Assembly: GCF_014200495.1 (NCBI RefSeq)
Contig: NZ_JACHBY010000001.1
Span: 62,001-126,000 of the forward strand
Reading direction: 5' to 3'
Source of the DNA: Mucilaginibacter geliditolerans
Lineage (GTDB): Bacteria > Bacteroidota > Bacteroidia > Sphingobacteriales > Sphingobacteriaceae
Length of the DNA: 64,000 bases
The position numbers and the translations under genes were made by a program. Under the pieces are notes generated by a model, which was not told the DNA's origin, made no database searches, and was given only the letters and a program-made list of their open reading frames with translations. Of this stretch, positions 24,267 to 32,425 are shown piece after piece (the stretch's first letter is position 1; each line of letters starts with the position of its first letter).

Positions 24267-24488
24267 TTACGTTTTAAGCGTTTTTTGCTTGTTACGCAGC
24301 ATGATCATTGCTTTATCGGCACGAATTTTCCGGGTATCTTCCTGTTTGGCAGAGCCCACCCAATCACAATAGCCTTGTTTATACGATTTCGACAGGCTTT
24401 CAAAAAACTCATTGGCCTCAGGCTCTTTGTCGAGCAAAACCTGTAACTCGGTTGGTGTACCTTCAATATGTTCCCCTTTTTTCAGCAT
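24267..24488 (-). CDS. Short YdeI/OmdA-like protein
   Basis: 73 aa. The segment FFESLSKSYKQGYCDWVGSAKQEDTRKIRADKAM (given here from residue 28 in parts: FFESLSKSYKQGY, then CDWVGSAKQEDTR and KIRADKAM) matches the C-terminal OmdA domain of YdeI proteins (bacteriocin-protection family), with the typical W-x2-AK-x2-TR pattern. Family members usually have a longer N-terminal DUF1801-like part; here only the OmdA helical part exists. Its function is unknown. It converges with the fluoride antiporter 4 bp away. Confidence 0.7.
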   Translation of the reverse strand: MLKKGEHIEGTPTELQVLLDKEPEANEFFESLSKSYKQGYCDWVGSAKQEDTRKIRADKAMIMLRNKQKTLKT

Positions 24489-24538
24489 AATATTTTTGAT
24501 TTAAATATAAAGGATGAAAAGAATATTGGCAATAAAAA

Positions 24539-24630
24539 AACTCTGTGTCCTTTGTGCAAACCTCAGTGCTCTTTGTGGTTCAGTTTAACCACAGAGAGCA
24601 CAAAGTAAAGAGCACAAAGCACACAGAGTT
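24539..24630. repeat. Large nested inverted repeat (AACTCTGTGT family)
   Basis: Outer arms of 19 bp (24539-24557 and 24612-24630, one mismatch) enclose inner arms of 15 bp (24566-24580 and 24587-24601, one mismatch). The whole could fold into a 92-nt hairpin. It sits between the OmdA-like gene's upstream side and the 3' end of the NmrA-like gene, so it may serve as a terminator for the latter. Confidence 0.85.
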
Positions 24631-24647
24631 AGTAATTTATTACAAGC

Positions 24648-25295
24648 TTAATAAGCAGCGGTAAAGCGTTCGCGGCTATGTTTATGTTGTTCAATTTCAT
24701 CAACAATTACCAAAGCCAGGTCCTCAACCGATAATATGCTTCGGCCTTCGGAATTAAATACAGGGTTCTCATTGCCTAAGCGGTAGGTGCCTTTGCGCAC
24801 ACCTGATGTACCATGGTGCATTTCAATTGCCGGACTTAAAAATACCCAATCGAGTTCTGTTTCTTTCTTGATTTCATCCAGATAATCACGAGCTGCTGTA
24901 GCACCGGCCTTATATTCTGCCGGGAATTGTGGTGAATCAACCAACTGTTTGCCATCAATAAATAAGCTACCCGCACCGCCAACAACCAGTAAACGTTTTA
25001 CGCCTGATTTTTTAACACCTTCCTGAATAGCTTTTGACCCGTTAAGAAAGTCATCATAAAGATTTGGGTTTGTCCAGCCAGCATTAAACGTATTTATAGC
25101 CACGTCTGCACCTTTAATGGCTTCAGCAAGTTCGTCAACATTAGTTGCGTCTGCTTTTACTATAGTTAAGTCTGGTTGTGCCTCCAGTTTTTTAGGATCA
25201 CGAACGATAGCTATCACCTCATGACCTTTTTGCAGTAATTCATTTAATACCGCTTTTCCTACGAAGCCTGATGCTCCAATTAATGCTACTTTCAT
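24648..25295 (-). CDS. NmrA/YwnB-like NAD(P)-binding protein
   Basis: 215 aa atypical SDR of the NmrA/YwnB type. N-terminal Rossmann motif GASGFVGKAV (8-17) is NAD(P)-binding; INTFNAGW and VVGGAGSLF are internal strands; SPAIEMHHG and the C-terminal HSRERFTAAY are typical of this subfamily. The YxxxK catalytic pair of classical SDRs is not visible. Its role in related bacteria is uncertain (redox or stress response). An Rrf2 regulator lies immediately upstream, and an inverted repeat identical in core and spacing to the one at the regulator's own start sits 34 bp before this ATG, so repression by that regulator is likely. Confidence 0.82.
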   Translation of the reverse strand: MKVALIGASGFVGKAVLNELLQKGHEVIAIVRDPKKLEAQPDLTIVKADATNVDELAEAIKGADVAINTFNAGWTNPNLYDDFLNGSKAIQEGVKKSGVKRLLVVGGAGSLFIDGKQLVDSPQFPAEYKAGATAARDYLDEIKKETELDWVFLSPAIEMHHGTSGVRKGTYRLGNENPVFNSEGRSILSVEDLALVIVDEIEQHKHSRERFTAAY

Positions 25296-25326
25296 TTTTT
25301 AATTTATTTAGATATGATAGAATTGA

Positions 25327-25355
25327 AATACTGTAATGTTATTTATTACAGTATT
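25327..25355. promoter_or_regulatory. Rrf2-type operator dyad upstream of the NmrA-like gene
   Basis: Perfect 11-bp inverted repeat (25327-25337 and 25345-25355). Its core is TACTGTAA-N9-TTACAGTA, the same core and the same spacing as the dyad at 25771-25795. It lies in the gap between the regulator and the NmrA-like gene. Confidence 0.75.
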
Positions 25356-25366
25356 GGTTAAATTTT

Positions 25367-25771
25367 TTATTTGAATTTCTTTACAAAATCAGCCAGTGTT
25401 ATGGTACTTAATTTATTGATGAGTGCATTATCCGCCTGGGTGTACAGTTCGATTAAATGATCGTTAATTTGTTTGCCAACCAGGCAATCAGGATTCGGTC
25501 TGTTGGCCTTACCAAGCAGGGGAGTAGAGTTTACTGCGTGGTAAACATCCGAAAGCAAGATCTTATCAGCTGGCTTGGCTAATATCGCTCCGCCACCTTT
25601 TCCTTCTTTAGTTTCAACAAGTCCATGCGTCCTTAGGGTGCTTAGCGCTTTACGCACCATAGCCGGATTAATGTTAATGCTCCCCGCCAGATAGGCAGAT
25701 GGCACAACACCCTCGGTTACGGCAAGTAACGTGAGTATATGAGTGGCGGTAGCAAATTGAACATTATCCAT
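25367..25771 (-). CDS. Rrf2 family transcriptional regulator
   Basis: 134 aa winged-helix regulator. The recognition region SININPAMVRKALSTLRTHGLVETKEGKGGGAILAKP (quoted in parts: INPAMVRKALSTLR, GLVETKEGKGGG) is standard Rrf2, and the LLSDVYHAV helix follows. Only one cysteine (about 97, NPDCLVG) is present, so it is not an Fe-S type such as IscR or NsrR; a single-Cys thiol sensor is conceivable. The gene lies upstream of an NmrA-like gene on the same strand, the pairing also known from Bacillus YwnA/YwnB. A dyad overlapping its start codon predicts autorepression. Confidence 0.88.
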   Translation of the reverse strand: MDNVQFATATHILTLLAVTEGVVPSAYLAGSININPAMVRKALSTLRTHGLVETKEGKGGGAILAKPADKILLSDVYHAVNSTPLLGKANRPNPDCLVGKQINDHLIELYTQADNALINKLSTITLADFVKKFK

Positions 25772-25795
25772 ACTGTAACTCTATTTATTACAGTA
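25771..25795. promoter_or_regulatory. Rrf2-type operator dyad at the regulator's own start
   Basis: TACTGTAA (25771-25778), N9, TTACAGTA (25788-25795). It is placed between the -7 box and the start codon, on top of the predicted transcription start. Confidence 0.75.
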
Positions 25796-25803
25796 CAAAA
25801 GTA
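25796..25803 (-). promoter_or_regulatory. -7 promoter box of the Rrf2 gene (TACTTTTG)
   Basis: Exact TAnnTTTG match on the minus strand, directly abutting the operator dyad at 25771-25795. The predicted transcription start falls in the dyad. Confidence 0.55.
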
Positions 25804-25859
25804 CTATTTAATTTAGTTTCAGCTATAGGGAATAGAAAATAAGAGATTGAAATGACTAA

Positions 25860-26132
25860 TTAATATTCAACAAATGCTTCATCGGGGTAGCACCATAGCC
25901 AGCGTTCACCTTCTTCGGCTGAGGCTATAACAGGGTGGTGGGTGGCATGATAATGCTGGGTCATATGTTTATGTGGGGAATCATCGCAGCAAAGCGTTAC
26001 GCCACAGGTTTGGCAGGTACGCAGGTGTACCCAATCCTGGTTATGTTTAATACATTCCTCGCAAACATGATCGTCGCTGAGTTTTACAGTTTTTATTGCT
26101 AGTAGATGCGCGCAAAGTTCCTGATCTGCCAT
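25860..26132 (-). CDS. UBP-type zinc-finger protein
   Basis: 90 aa, made almost entirely of one ZnF-UBP domain. Cys/His ligands are seen in CAHL, CEEC (CxxC), RTCQTCG (CxxC), LCCDDSPHKHMTQHYHATHHP. In eukaryotes this domain binds the C-terminus of ubiquitin; the role of the short bacterial versions is unknown. It is followed by no obvious partner. It lies between an Rrf2 regulator and a small unknown gene, all on the minus strand with gaps of 88 and 36 bp. Confidence 0.82.
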   Translation of the reverse strand: MADQELCAHLLAIKTVKLSDDHVCEECIKHNQDWVHLRTCQTCGVTLCCDDSPHKHMTQHYHATHHPVIASAEEGERWLWCYPDEAFVEY

Positions 26133-26168
26133 GTAGTAAAAATAATAAAATTATACTGAAGATTTATA

Positions 26169-26492
26169 TCAAACAGAAATGACGCGACTATCAGTCAAAA
26201 AGAGCAATTGATTAAAAAACGCTTTTATCTTTTCCAGTAAGCCCTGTGGTTTGCTTTCCTTTGTAATGAGGATATCTTGCTGTCCCGGTTCATCAGAAGG
26301 TGTATCAGTTCCTTCCATCTCCTCCAGGATAATATGTCGGATATCCGGCACACGATTAACTATTTCGTCCAGTTCCACAAGATCAGAAAATTTTGCTTCT
26401 CCGTTCTTTTGTTTCTTTATTAATATCTCAAAACGTTCCTGTGAAAAGGTAACACGCCTAAGGCCTTTTTGATGTTTCATATTGACATCCAT
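26169..26492 (-). CDS. Small hypothetical protein
   Basis: 107 aa, or 103 aa if the internal ATG (MKHQKGLRR) is used. I do not recognise a family. It is hydrophilic and charged in the first 85 residues (RFEILIKKQKNGEAKFSDLVELDEIV), followed by a short amphipathic hydrophobic C-terminus (IKAFFNQLLFL). No signal peptide, cysteines or metal motif. It is on the same strand as the ZnF-UBP gene, 36 bp upstream of it. The reading frame has codon use like its neighbours, so it is probably real. Confidence 0.5.
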   Translation of the reverse strand: MDVNMKHQKGLRRVTFSQERFEILIKKQKNGEAKFSDLVELDEIVNRVPDIRHIILEEMEGTDTPSDEPGQQDILITKESKPQGLLEKIKAFFNQLLFLTDSRVISV

Positions 26493-26633
26493 ATATATTG
26501 TTATTGCATGCTCAAATAAAATGCCACGATAGTAATATATTGATTGTCAGATTTTTATAAATATTTAAATAAGGGCATAGTACAGTATCGATACAATGTT
26601 ATGTTCGCTTTCGTTCAGTAGTTACAATAACGA

Positions 26634-27161
26634 TTAGGTACGTGGTTTAAGGCTGTAGCCAAGCCAAACATTAAAGAAACCTGTAATAATAAAGCCTATG
26701 GCAACAAAAAGTATGATAGTCATGGAACCAAAAACTACATCGAATAATATTAACAGGCCAAAAATGACAGTTACAATGCCGCCTAATTTGGTTACCCATG
26801 ACGCGCCAATAATACGGGAATAATTGAACAATGCAATCCCTCTGAAAATAAACCACAGCCCCACCAGAATACGTAATACTGCAACGCTTGTAGCTATATG
26901 GCTTATAAATACTATGCCTAGTACTACTTCTAATATGCCAAGGCCTAAATGCCAGTTGCGGCTGCCGGGACTGTGGCTGTTTGATACATGCAACAACTCG
27001 GATATACCCGCCAGCAATATCATCAGCCCAAATATAAAGCCCAATGCTACAAAGCTTGTGGCAGGAGAGGCGATCATATAGATACCTGCCAAAATAAATA
27101 ATAGCCCTCTTATTAAAAGCAACCACCATTGGCGGAAGCCACCGTCGACTGATAATTCCAT
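26634..27161 (-). CDS. HdeD/DUF308 family membrane protein
   Basis: 175 aa with six evenly spaced hydrophobic helices (about 12-30, 34-55, 66-88, 90-112, 120-143, 147-170), the layout of the HdeD/DUF308 family. Landmarks are WWLLLIRGLLFILAG and GLWFIFRGI. HdeD in E. coli contributes to acid resistance at high cell density; the mechanism is unclear. There is no associated periplasmic chaperone gene here. It is a single gene on the minus strand. An overlapping frame in the same stretch is a shadow. Confidence 0.83.
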   Translation of the reverse strand: MELSVDGGFRQWWLLLIRGLLFILAGIYMIASPATSFVALGFIFGLMILLAGISELLHVSNSHSPGSRNWHLGLGILEVVLGIVFISHIATSVAVLRILVGLWFIFRGIALFNYSRIIGASWVTKLGGIVTVIFGLLILFDVVFGSMTIILFVAIGFIITGFFNVWLGYSLKPRT

Positions 27162-27256
27162 GTTTTTTCTTTTTAACAGGAACTTACTGAGGCTTGAAAA
27201 TGTTTTAGATTAGATTTTTAATTGTTGGCTAACTAAACGTTATGTGGTGAAATTTT

Positions 27257-27997
27257 CTACACCAATACAGCTCCGCCATCAACAGTAATGTTTTGACCGG
27301 TGCCATATTGCTGTTTCATAAGGTAGAGAAAAGCCAGGGCAATATCATCTGCTGCGCCTACACGTTTTATGAGTTGAGCTGATGCCATTGATTGGTATAG
27401 GTTTTCCCGGTCGGCAGCATGCATACTGTCCCAAAGGTTGGTATCTACAACCCCAGGCACTACACTATTTACCCGTATTGGAGCAAGCTCAACAGCCATC
27501 GCTCTTACAAAACCTTCCATAGCACCGCAAATACTGCTGGCTACCGACCAGCCTTTACCAGGCCTTGCACTGGCAGTACCGCTGGTTAAAGATATTGAGC
27601 CACCTTTGTTAATATTAGGTGCACCATATTTTACCGCAGCGAAGGCTCCCCAATAGCGTATGTTGAAAAAATTGCGAGCCTGCTCAATATCAGTTTGGCC
27701 GATAGTATTAAGATTTAAATTTTCTCCTGCTGAATAAACGAGGTGGTCAAAATTGCCGATCCTATCAAAAAATGCTTTGATGTTTTGTTCGCTGCTAAGG
27801 TTTACAGCATAGCCTTCGGTGCCTGGTGGCAGGCCTTGCAGTGCGTTATCAATACGTTGTTGGTTACTTGATACGATGACAACGTTTGCCCCTTCGTTAG
27901 CGGCTGCCATTGCAGTTGCCAGGCCCAGACCTGAACTTCCGCCTAAAATGATCACTCTTTTTCCTGTTAAGGATGAATTGTTTTTATGTGTTTCCAT
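27257..27997 (-). CDS. SDR family protein lacking the YxxxK pair
   Basis: 246 aa short-chain dehydrogenase/reductase fold with cofactor loop GGSSGLGLATA (19-29) and the NNAG-equivalent YSAGENL. The C-terminal half shows GSISLTSGTAS and AVELAPIRVNSVVPG. The catalytic YxxxK motif should fall in GKGWSVASSICGAMEG, but reads WSVAS: both Tyr and Lys are replaced, as in a known branch of SDRs. Activity may therefore differ from normal alcohol/ketone reduction. It is 74 bp downstream of a Crp/Fnr regulator on the same strand, probably in its operon. Confidence 0.85.
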   Translation of the reverse strand: METHKNNSSLTGKRVIILGGSSGLGLATAMAAANEGANVVIVSSNQQRIDNALQGLPPGTEGYAVNLSSEQNIKAFFDRIGNFDHLVYSAGENLNLNTIGQTDIEQARNFFNIRYWGAFAAVKYGAPNINKGGSISLTSGTASARPGKGWSVASSICGAMEGFVRAMAVELAPIRVNSVVPGVVDTNLWDSMHAADRENLYQSMASAQLIKRVGAADDIALAFLYLMKQQYGTGQNITVDGGAVLV

Positions 27998-28071
27998 GAG
28001 ATTATTAATTCTGATGCAAAATTGCCCGAATAATAGGCCAACACACTTAACAAATGGTAAAAACGAAAGGC

Positions 28072-28644
28072 TTAGCGAATATTTTTGCGGATACGGCTGA
28101 GTGATTGTGGTGTGATACCGAGATAGGAGGCAATATCCTTGAGGGGGACGCGCAAGGCAATATCCGGGTTTTGCATCACAAATAGCCTGTATTTACCCTC
28201 AGCATCTTCGCCTAAAAAAGTATTGCGGATGTTTACCTTTTCAATTAACCGTAACTGGTTAAGCTCATCAATTATTGCTTTCATATAAGGTAATTGCTTG
28301 TAGAGGTCGAGCAGTCTACTTTTAGTAATAACTAATACTTCAGCGTCGCAGGCTGCATGTATGCCTGCTGTGGCAGGTGTTTCATCGGTAAAACTCTGCA
28401 ATATGGTACAAAATTGGTTTTCCTTACAAAAGAAATGGGTTAATTCAATGCCTTTATCATTTATAGATACAATACGTATTACCCCTTTACAAACAAAAAA
28501 TAATTCCCTGCAAATTTTCCCTTCCTTAAACAGCAGATCACCTTCTTTAAAGGTTTTATACTCAAAGTGACTAGTGATGATGCTTTCATCTTCTTTTGGG
28601 ATGTTTCTTAAGAGGCATAAATAGGAGATGAGTTGATTATGCAT
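28072..28644 (-). CDS. Crp/Fnr family transcriptional regulator
   Basis: 190 aa. N-terminal cyclic-nucleotide-binding-like beta-barrel (about 10-120, with FKEGDLLFKEGKICRELFFV) and a C-terminal helix-turn-helix (VPLKDIASYLGITPQSLSRIRKNI). It lacks the N-terminal Cys cluster of Fnr. Small Crp-type proteins like this one are abundant in Bacteroidota and usually have no known ligand. It heads a two-gene unit with the SDR gene and has an exact -7 box 21 bp before its start. Confidence 0.88.
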   Translation of the reverse strand: MHNQLISYLCLLRNIPKEDESIITSHFEYKTFKEGDLLFKEGKICRELFFVCKGVIRIVSINDKGIELTHFFCKENQFCTILQSFTDETPATAGIHAACDAEVLVITKSRLLDLYKQLPYMKAIIDELNQLRLIEKVNIRNTFLGEDAEGKYRLFVMQNPDIALRVPLKDIASYLGITPQSLSRIRKNIR

Positions 28645-28664
28645 TGTTAGTCAGGCGTTATAAG

Positions 28665-28672
28665 CAAATATA
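28665..28672 (-). promoter_or_regulatory. -7 promoter box of the Crp/Fnr gene (TATATTTG)
   Basis: Exact TAnnTTTG on the minus strand, ending 20 bp before the start codon; predicted leader of about 14 nt. Confidence 0.5.
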
Positions 28673-28746
28673 GAATTTGATTGGGATAGGGGCTAATTAA
28701 ATACTATCCTTAAAACAATCCTGCAGTTTAAATATTACCTACTTAG

Positions 28747-29643
28747 ATGAAATCGAGGTCATTCATTTTTATTTCGTTGGCAGTTGATTTATTGATCGCT
28801 GTATCAAAATTTGTTGCAGCTGCAATAACGGGCAGTTCATCAATGCTGGCTGAAGGAATCCATTCGGTTATTGATGCTATTAGTCAGCTTTTGTTGATAT
28901 GGGGTATAAAAACAAGCAAAAGATTACCCGATGCTGATCGCCCTTTTGGTTATGGGAAGGAGCTGTATTTCTGGTCGTTCATTGTATCACTGGTTATCTT
29001 TATTGTAGGAGGTTGCATTTCGGTTTACGAGGGTTACATGCGACTGGAACGTCCCGGATTTGAAGGCAACCCAGGCTTGAACTACTTGATATTAGCAATC
29101 GCATTTGTTTTTAATCTCGTTTCTATGTTTTCGGCTTTAAAGGCTTTTAACTTACAAAGGGGTAACGTATCATTCTGGAAAGCAGTAATAGGAACAAAAG
29201 ACCCGTCAACCATAATAGTACTGCTTGGTGATTTTGGCGACCTGTTTGGGCTTGTTATCGCTTTTCTGGGTGTTTATTTAGGTAGGCTGTTCCACAACCC
29301 TTATTATGATGGTGTTGCTTCAATGATCATTGGGGTAATGCTCATCATTATATCAGCCTTTCTGGCTCGCGAAAGCAAAAGTTTATTAATGGGCGAGACC
29401 ATTAGTACAAAAGCATTACGCAGGGTTGTGCAACTTACAGAAGAGGATGCCGCGATTATTAAAGTAAAAAAGCGTTCATCAATGTATATGGCTCCGGAAG
29501 AAGTTCTGTTGCAGATGGATGCTGTTTTTAAGGCCGATTTAACTACCCGGCAGATAACTGATGCTATTGAACGGATAACTAAGGCTATACAAAAGGAGTT
29601 TCCACGGATGAAGCAGATATTTATTGAACCGGTGGCGAAGTGA
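28747..29643 (+). CDS. Cation diffusion facilitator (CDF) transporter
   Basis: 298 aa. CDF proteins export divalent metals (Zn, Co, Mn, Fe) from the cytoplasm in exchange for protons. Four to five helices can be seen before residue 215. Metal site motif AEGIHSVIDA has the HxxxD of helix II, and DLFGLVIAF in helix V supplies the second (Asp; here DFGDLFG). The cytoplasmic domain (about 215-298) is short and ends MKQIFIEPVA. The usual helix V HxxxD seems to be replaced by D-x5-D, so metal specificity cannot be inferred. It is a single gene. Confidence 0.86.
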   Translation: MKSRSFIFISLAVDLLIAVSKFVAAAITGSSSMLAEGIHSVIDAISQLLLIWGIKTSKRLPDADRPFGYGKELYFWSFIVSLVIFIVGGCISVYEGYMRLERPGFEGNPGLNYLILAIAFVFNLVSMFSALKAFNLQRGNVSFWKAVIGTKDPSTIIVLLGDFGDLFGLVIAFLGVYLGRLFHNPYYDGVASMIIGVMLIIISAFLARESKSLLMGETISTKALRRVVQLTEEDAAIIKVKKRSSMYMAPEEVLLQMDAVFKADLTTRQITDAIERITKAIQKEFPRMKQIFIEPVAK

Positions 29644-29715
29644 TTTTTAGTTAGAGGAATTTTTATCAAAACATAAAGTTGGCAAAACGGGTTCTAAACA
29701 GAATCATACTAAATT

Positions 29716-31275
29716 ATGAAGCGTTTATTTTTAACACTATCTATAACTTTTACATATTGGGTTGCTTTTTCGCAACAATTATCGCCCAGGCAGTTATACC
29801 CCGGGCTTTTTGAAGCTGTTCAGCTTTCGTCTATTTATGCCGATAATAAAACTTTTGTGGATGCAGTGCCAAGACAACCGGCGAAAGTTATTATGGCGCA
29901 TTACCGGACTGAGAAGAATAAACCGGGATTTGACTTAAGCAGGTTTGTAAATGCTTATTTTACAGCACCGCAGACTGCAAACGGTATCTTTAAAAGTGAT
30001 GTATCCGCTGGCATCAGGAAGCATATTGATACCTTATGGCAGGTTCTATCACGACAGCCGGATACCGCTAAAGGGGGATCATTACTTGATCTGCCGCATA
30101 GTTATATAGTGCCTGGCGGGCGTTTTCGTGAGATCTATTACTGGGATTCCTATTTTACCATGCTGGGTTTGCAGGAAAGCCATAAAACCAAAATGATTGA
30201 AAATATGGTGGGCAACTTTGTCTACCTGATTGATAAATATGGCTTTATACCCAATGGCAACCGTACTTATTATTTAACCCGCTCGCAACCGCCATTTTTT
30301 TCGCTGATGGTTGACCTGCTTTCGCGTGATGATGGTGCTAAAACCTTAGTAAAGTATCAGCCTGAAATGTTAAAGGAATATGCTTACTGGATGAAAGGCA
30401 CAGCCGGACTAAAAAAAGGTAATGCCAGTAAACATGTTGTAAAATTGATGGGCGGTGAATTATTGAACAGGTATTGGGATGCGTCAGACCAGCCTAGAGA
30501 AGAATCGTATAAAGAGGATGTGTTATCAGCAAAGCAAACTAAGGAAGCGGCCCCTGTTTTCTATCGAAATATCAGGGCAGCGGCTGAATCGGGCTGGGAT
30601 TTTAGCTCTCGTTGGTTTAGTGATCCGGCTAAATTATCCACTATCCAAACTACTGATCTGATACCGGTGGATTTAAATTGTTTACTATATCATTTGGAGC
30701 AAACCATTGCGCAAAGTTATAAATTGAAGGGTGACAGAGCTAATTACAGTTTGTATCAAACTAAAGCTTTACACCGTAAGGCTGCCGTACTAAAATACTG
30801 CTGGGACAATAATCGCGGTTGGTTTGTGGATTATAACTGGCGTAAAAAACAGGTAAGCGCGGCTAAAACCTTAGCCGGCGTGTTTCCGTTGGAATTTCAT
30901 ATTGCTGATACTGTACAGGCAGTAAGTGTAGCCGTGCACTTGCAGACTGAGTTTTTGCAGTCGGGTGGATTAGTTACAACCTTAAATACAAATGGGCAGC
31001 AATGGGATAGCCCTAATGCATGGGCACCCTTACAATGCATGGCAATATATGGGTTGATCAATTATCATCAATCCAGATTAGCCAGGGATATAGCTATGGC
31101 ATGGATTAAAACCAATATCCGCACATTCAAAAAAACAGGAAAGCTATTGGAAAAATATAACGTAGTAGATACGCATGCACAAGCAGGCGGCGGCGAATAT
31201 AATTTACAGGATGGCTTTGGGTGGACGAATGGGGTGCTGTTGAATTTGATGGATTATTATCAGGTGAAACGGTAG
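29716..31275 (+). CDS. treA: Periplasmic trehalase (GH37)
   Basis: 519 aa with a signal peptide of about 19 residues (AFSQ cleavage). It hydrolyses alpha,alpha-trehalose to two glucose molecules. Both trehalase signatures are present: PGGRFREIYYWDSY (133-146) and QWDSPNAWAPLQ (about 427-438). The conserved GGGEYNLQDGFGWTNGV segment closes the active site. Length is close to E. coli TreA. It is transcribed alone; a repeat-rich region follows. In the context of the downstream glycosidases it could serve use of fungal trehalose. Confidence 0.94.
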   Translation: MKRLFLTLSITFTYWVAFSQQLSPRQLYPGLFEAVQLSSIYADNKTFVDAVPRQPAKVIMAHYRTEKNKPGFDLSRFVNAYFTAPQTANGIFKSDVSAGIRKHIDTLWQVLSRQPDTAKGGSLLDLPHSYIVPGGRFREIYYWDSYFTMLGLQESHKTKMIENMVGNFVYLIDKYGFIPNGNRTYYLTRSQPPFFSLMVDLLSRDDGAKTLVKYQPEMLKEYAYWMKGTAGLKKGNASKHVVKLMGGELLNRYWDASDQPREESYKEDVLSAKQTKEAAPVFYRNIRAAAESGWDFSSRWFSDPAKLSTIQTTDLIPVDLNCLLYHLEQTIAQSYKLKGDRANYSLYQTKALHRKAAVLKYCWDNNRGWFVDYNWRKKQVSAAKTLAGVFPLEFHIADTVQAVSVAVHLQTEFLQSGGLVTTLNTNGQQWDSPNAWAPLQCMAIYGLINYHQSRLARDIAMAWIKTNIRTFKKTGKLLEKYNVVDTHAQAGGGEYNLQDGFGWTNGVLLNLMDYYQVKR

Positions 31276-31299
31276 TTGGATAAGAGTATTCTAAACCAA

Positions 31300-31432
31300 G
31301 CGTCATTGCTGTAAGGAACGAAGCAATCCCCGACTTTGCAAGTTAAAGTGCGTAAGCCGTCATGCTGAGCGATAGTCGAAGCATGTGGGCAAAGGCCTCT
31401 ACGCTCATACTTCGACTATCGCTCAGTATGAC
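31300..31432. repeat. REP-like repeats: half copy of GCGTCATTGC family plus GTCATGCTGAGCG palindrome
   Basis: 31300-31330 is a left-half copy of the GCGTCATTGC/GGAACGAAGCAATCC element seen at 21064. It is followed by a complete palindrome of another family: GTCATGCTGAGCGATAGTCG (from 31359) pairs with CGACTATCGCTCAGTATGAC (to 31432), 27-bp arms with two or so mismatches. It lies between the convergent trehalase and GH16 genes. Confidence 0.88.
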
Positions 31433-31488
31433 ATCCTTGCCATCATGTAATTATTAATAATGCGCAGTGATGGTGAATTGTGTTTACC

Positions 31489-32307
31489 CTATTTAGTCAC
31501 CAACACCCAATCAACCAGCATTTGGGCCTGGCCTTGTTTTATCTTGTTCACTGTACTTTGCGGCATTCCGTAATATGGCGCAGTAACTTTGTTTACACCT
31601 TCGGGATAACCTCCGCCTAAAGCGAAATTCAGGATAATGAACTTTGGATTATCATACGCCCAGCGGCCGTAATGCTCAACCATAGCGCGGGTTACGGTAT
31701 AGGTTACTTTGTCATCCACACTAAAAATAATGCTGTTGGCACTCCATTGCACTTTGTATATATGCCATTGATCAACAGTAATTCCTTTCGGGAAAAAGGC
31801 ACGAAACGCCAGCGGAGTATTGCCAAAATAACCTGGGCCATGCAATGCATGGCTAACCCATGATGAATCGCCTACGGTCTCCATCATGTCTATTTCGCCG
31901 CAATCCGGCCATTTACCCTCACCTAAGGCCCAAAAGGCAGGCCATAATCCAGCACCACCAGTCATTTTTATCCGGGCTGATACTGTGCCATAGGTAAACT
32001 CAAATTTACCACGTGTGTTTATTCTTCCTGACAGGAAATCATATTGTTTTTTCATGTCGCTGATATACCCCGGATGGTAGATTGGTTTTATCGATAAAAG
32101 TCCATCTCTCTGTGAAAGCACACTTGCAGAATCAACATAGGCTTGCTGTTCGTTATTTACTGTATGCCCGGTAACCTCTACATTCCATACAGCACGGTTA
32201 AGTGTTTTGCCGTTAAAGTTTTCAAAAAATACAGTATCAGGTTTATGCTGAGCGGTTGCAACAGATGAAACAGAAATTACGATAGCAAATAATGATAGAA
32301 ATTTCAT
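31489..32307 (-). CDS. GH16 family glycoside hydrolase
   Basis: 272 aa with a signal peptide (about 19 residues, ATAQ). GH16 enzymes cut beta-1,3 or beta-1,3/1,4-glucans or galactans. The catalytic GEIDMMETVG motif contains the nucleophile and acid/base Glu (ExDxxE). The LWPAFWALGEGKWPDCG segment before it is that of laminarinase-like GH16_3. No carbohydrate-binding module. It lies downstream of a two-gene GH30-GH16 unit but after a terminator, so it has its own promoter. Substrate (laminarin-like beta-glucan) is inferred. Confidence 0.92.
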   Translation of the reverse strand: MKFLSLFAIVISVSSVATAQHKPDTVFFENFNGKTLNRAVWNVEVTGHTVNNEQQAYVDSASVLSQRDGLLSIKPIYHPGYISDMKKQYDFLSGRINTRGKFEFTYGTVSARIKMTGGAGLWPAFWALGEGKWPDCGEIDMMETVGDSSWVSHALHGPGYFGNTPLAFRAFFPKGITVDQWHIYKVQWSANSIIFSVDDKVTYTVTRAMVEHYGRWAYDNPKFIILNFALGGGYPEGVNKVTAPYYGMPQSTVNKIKQGQAQMLVDWVLVTK

Positions 32308-32381
32308 AAAATAGTTAAAGAGTAGTACGAAGTTAAGTTAAACTTAATTAATGATTTTGAAAATTGTGGAAACAAAAAGTT

Positions 32382-32410
32382 ACAGGTACCCGCATCGCGC
32401 AGGTACCTGT
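32382..32410 (-). terminator. Terminator of the GH30-GH16 unit
   Basis: 9-bp perfect stem (32382-32390 and 32402-32410) with an 11-nt loop. Read on the minus strand it is followed by aactttttg. It begins 15 bp after the GH16 stop codon. Confidence 0.75.
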
Positions 32411-32425
32411 TTAAGCAGCCAACTA

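Noticed and set aside
24033..24446. 137-codon plus-strand frame across the end of the fluoride antiporter gene and the OmdA-like gene
   Set aside because: It is out of frame with the antiporter and antisense to the OmdA-like gene, which shows real family motifs. No recognisable domain.
26671..27129. 152-codon minus-strand frame overlapping the HdeD-like gene
   Set aside because: It lies almost wholly inside the 175-codon DUF308 frame, has no hydrophobic periodicity or family features, and is rich in unlikely residues. Shadow frame.
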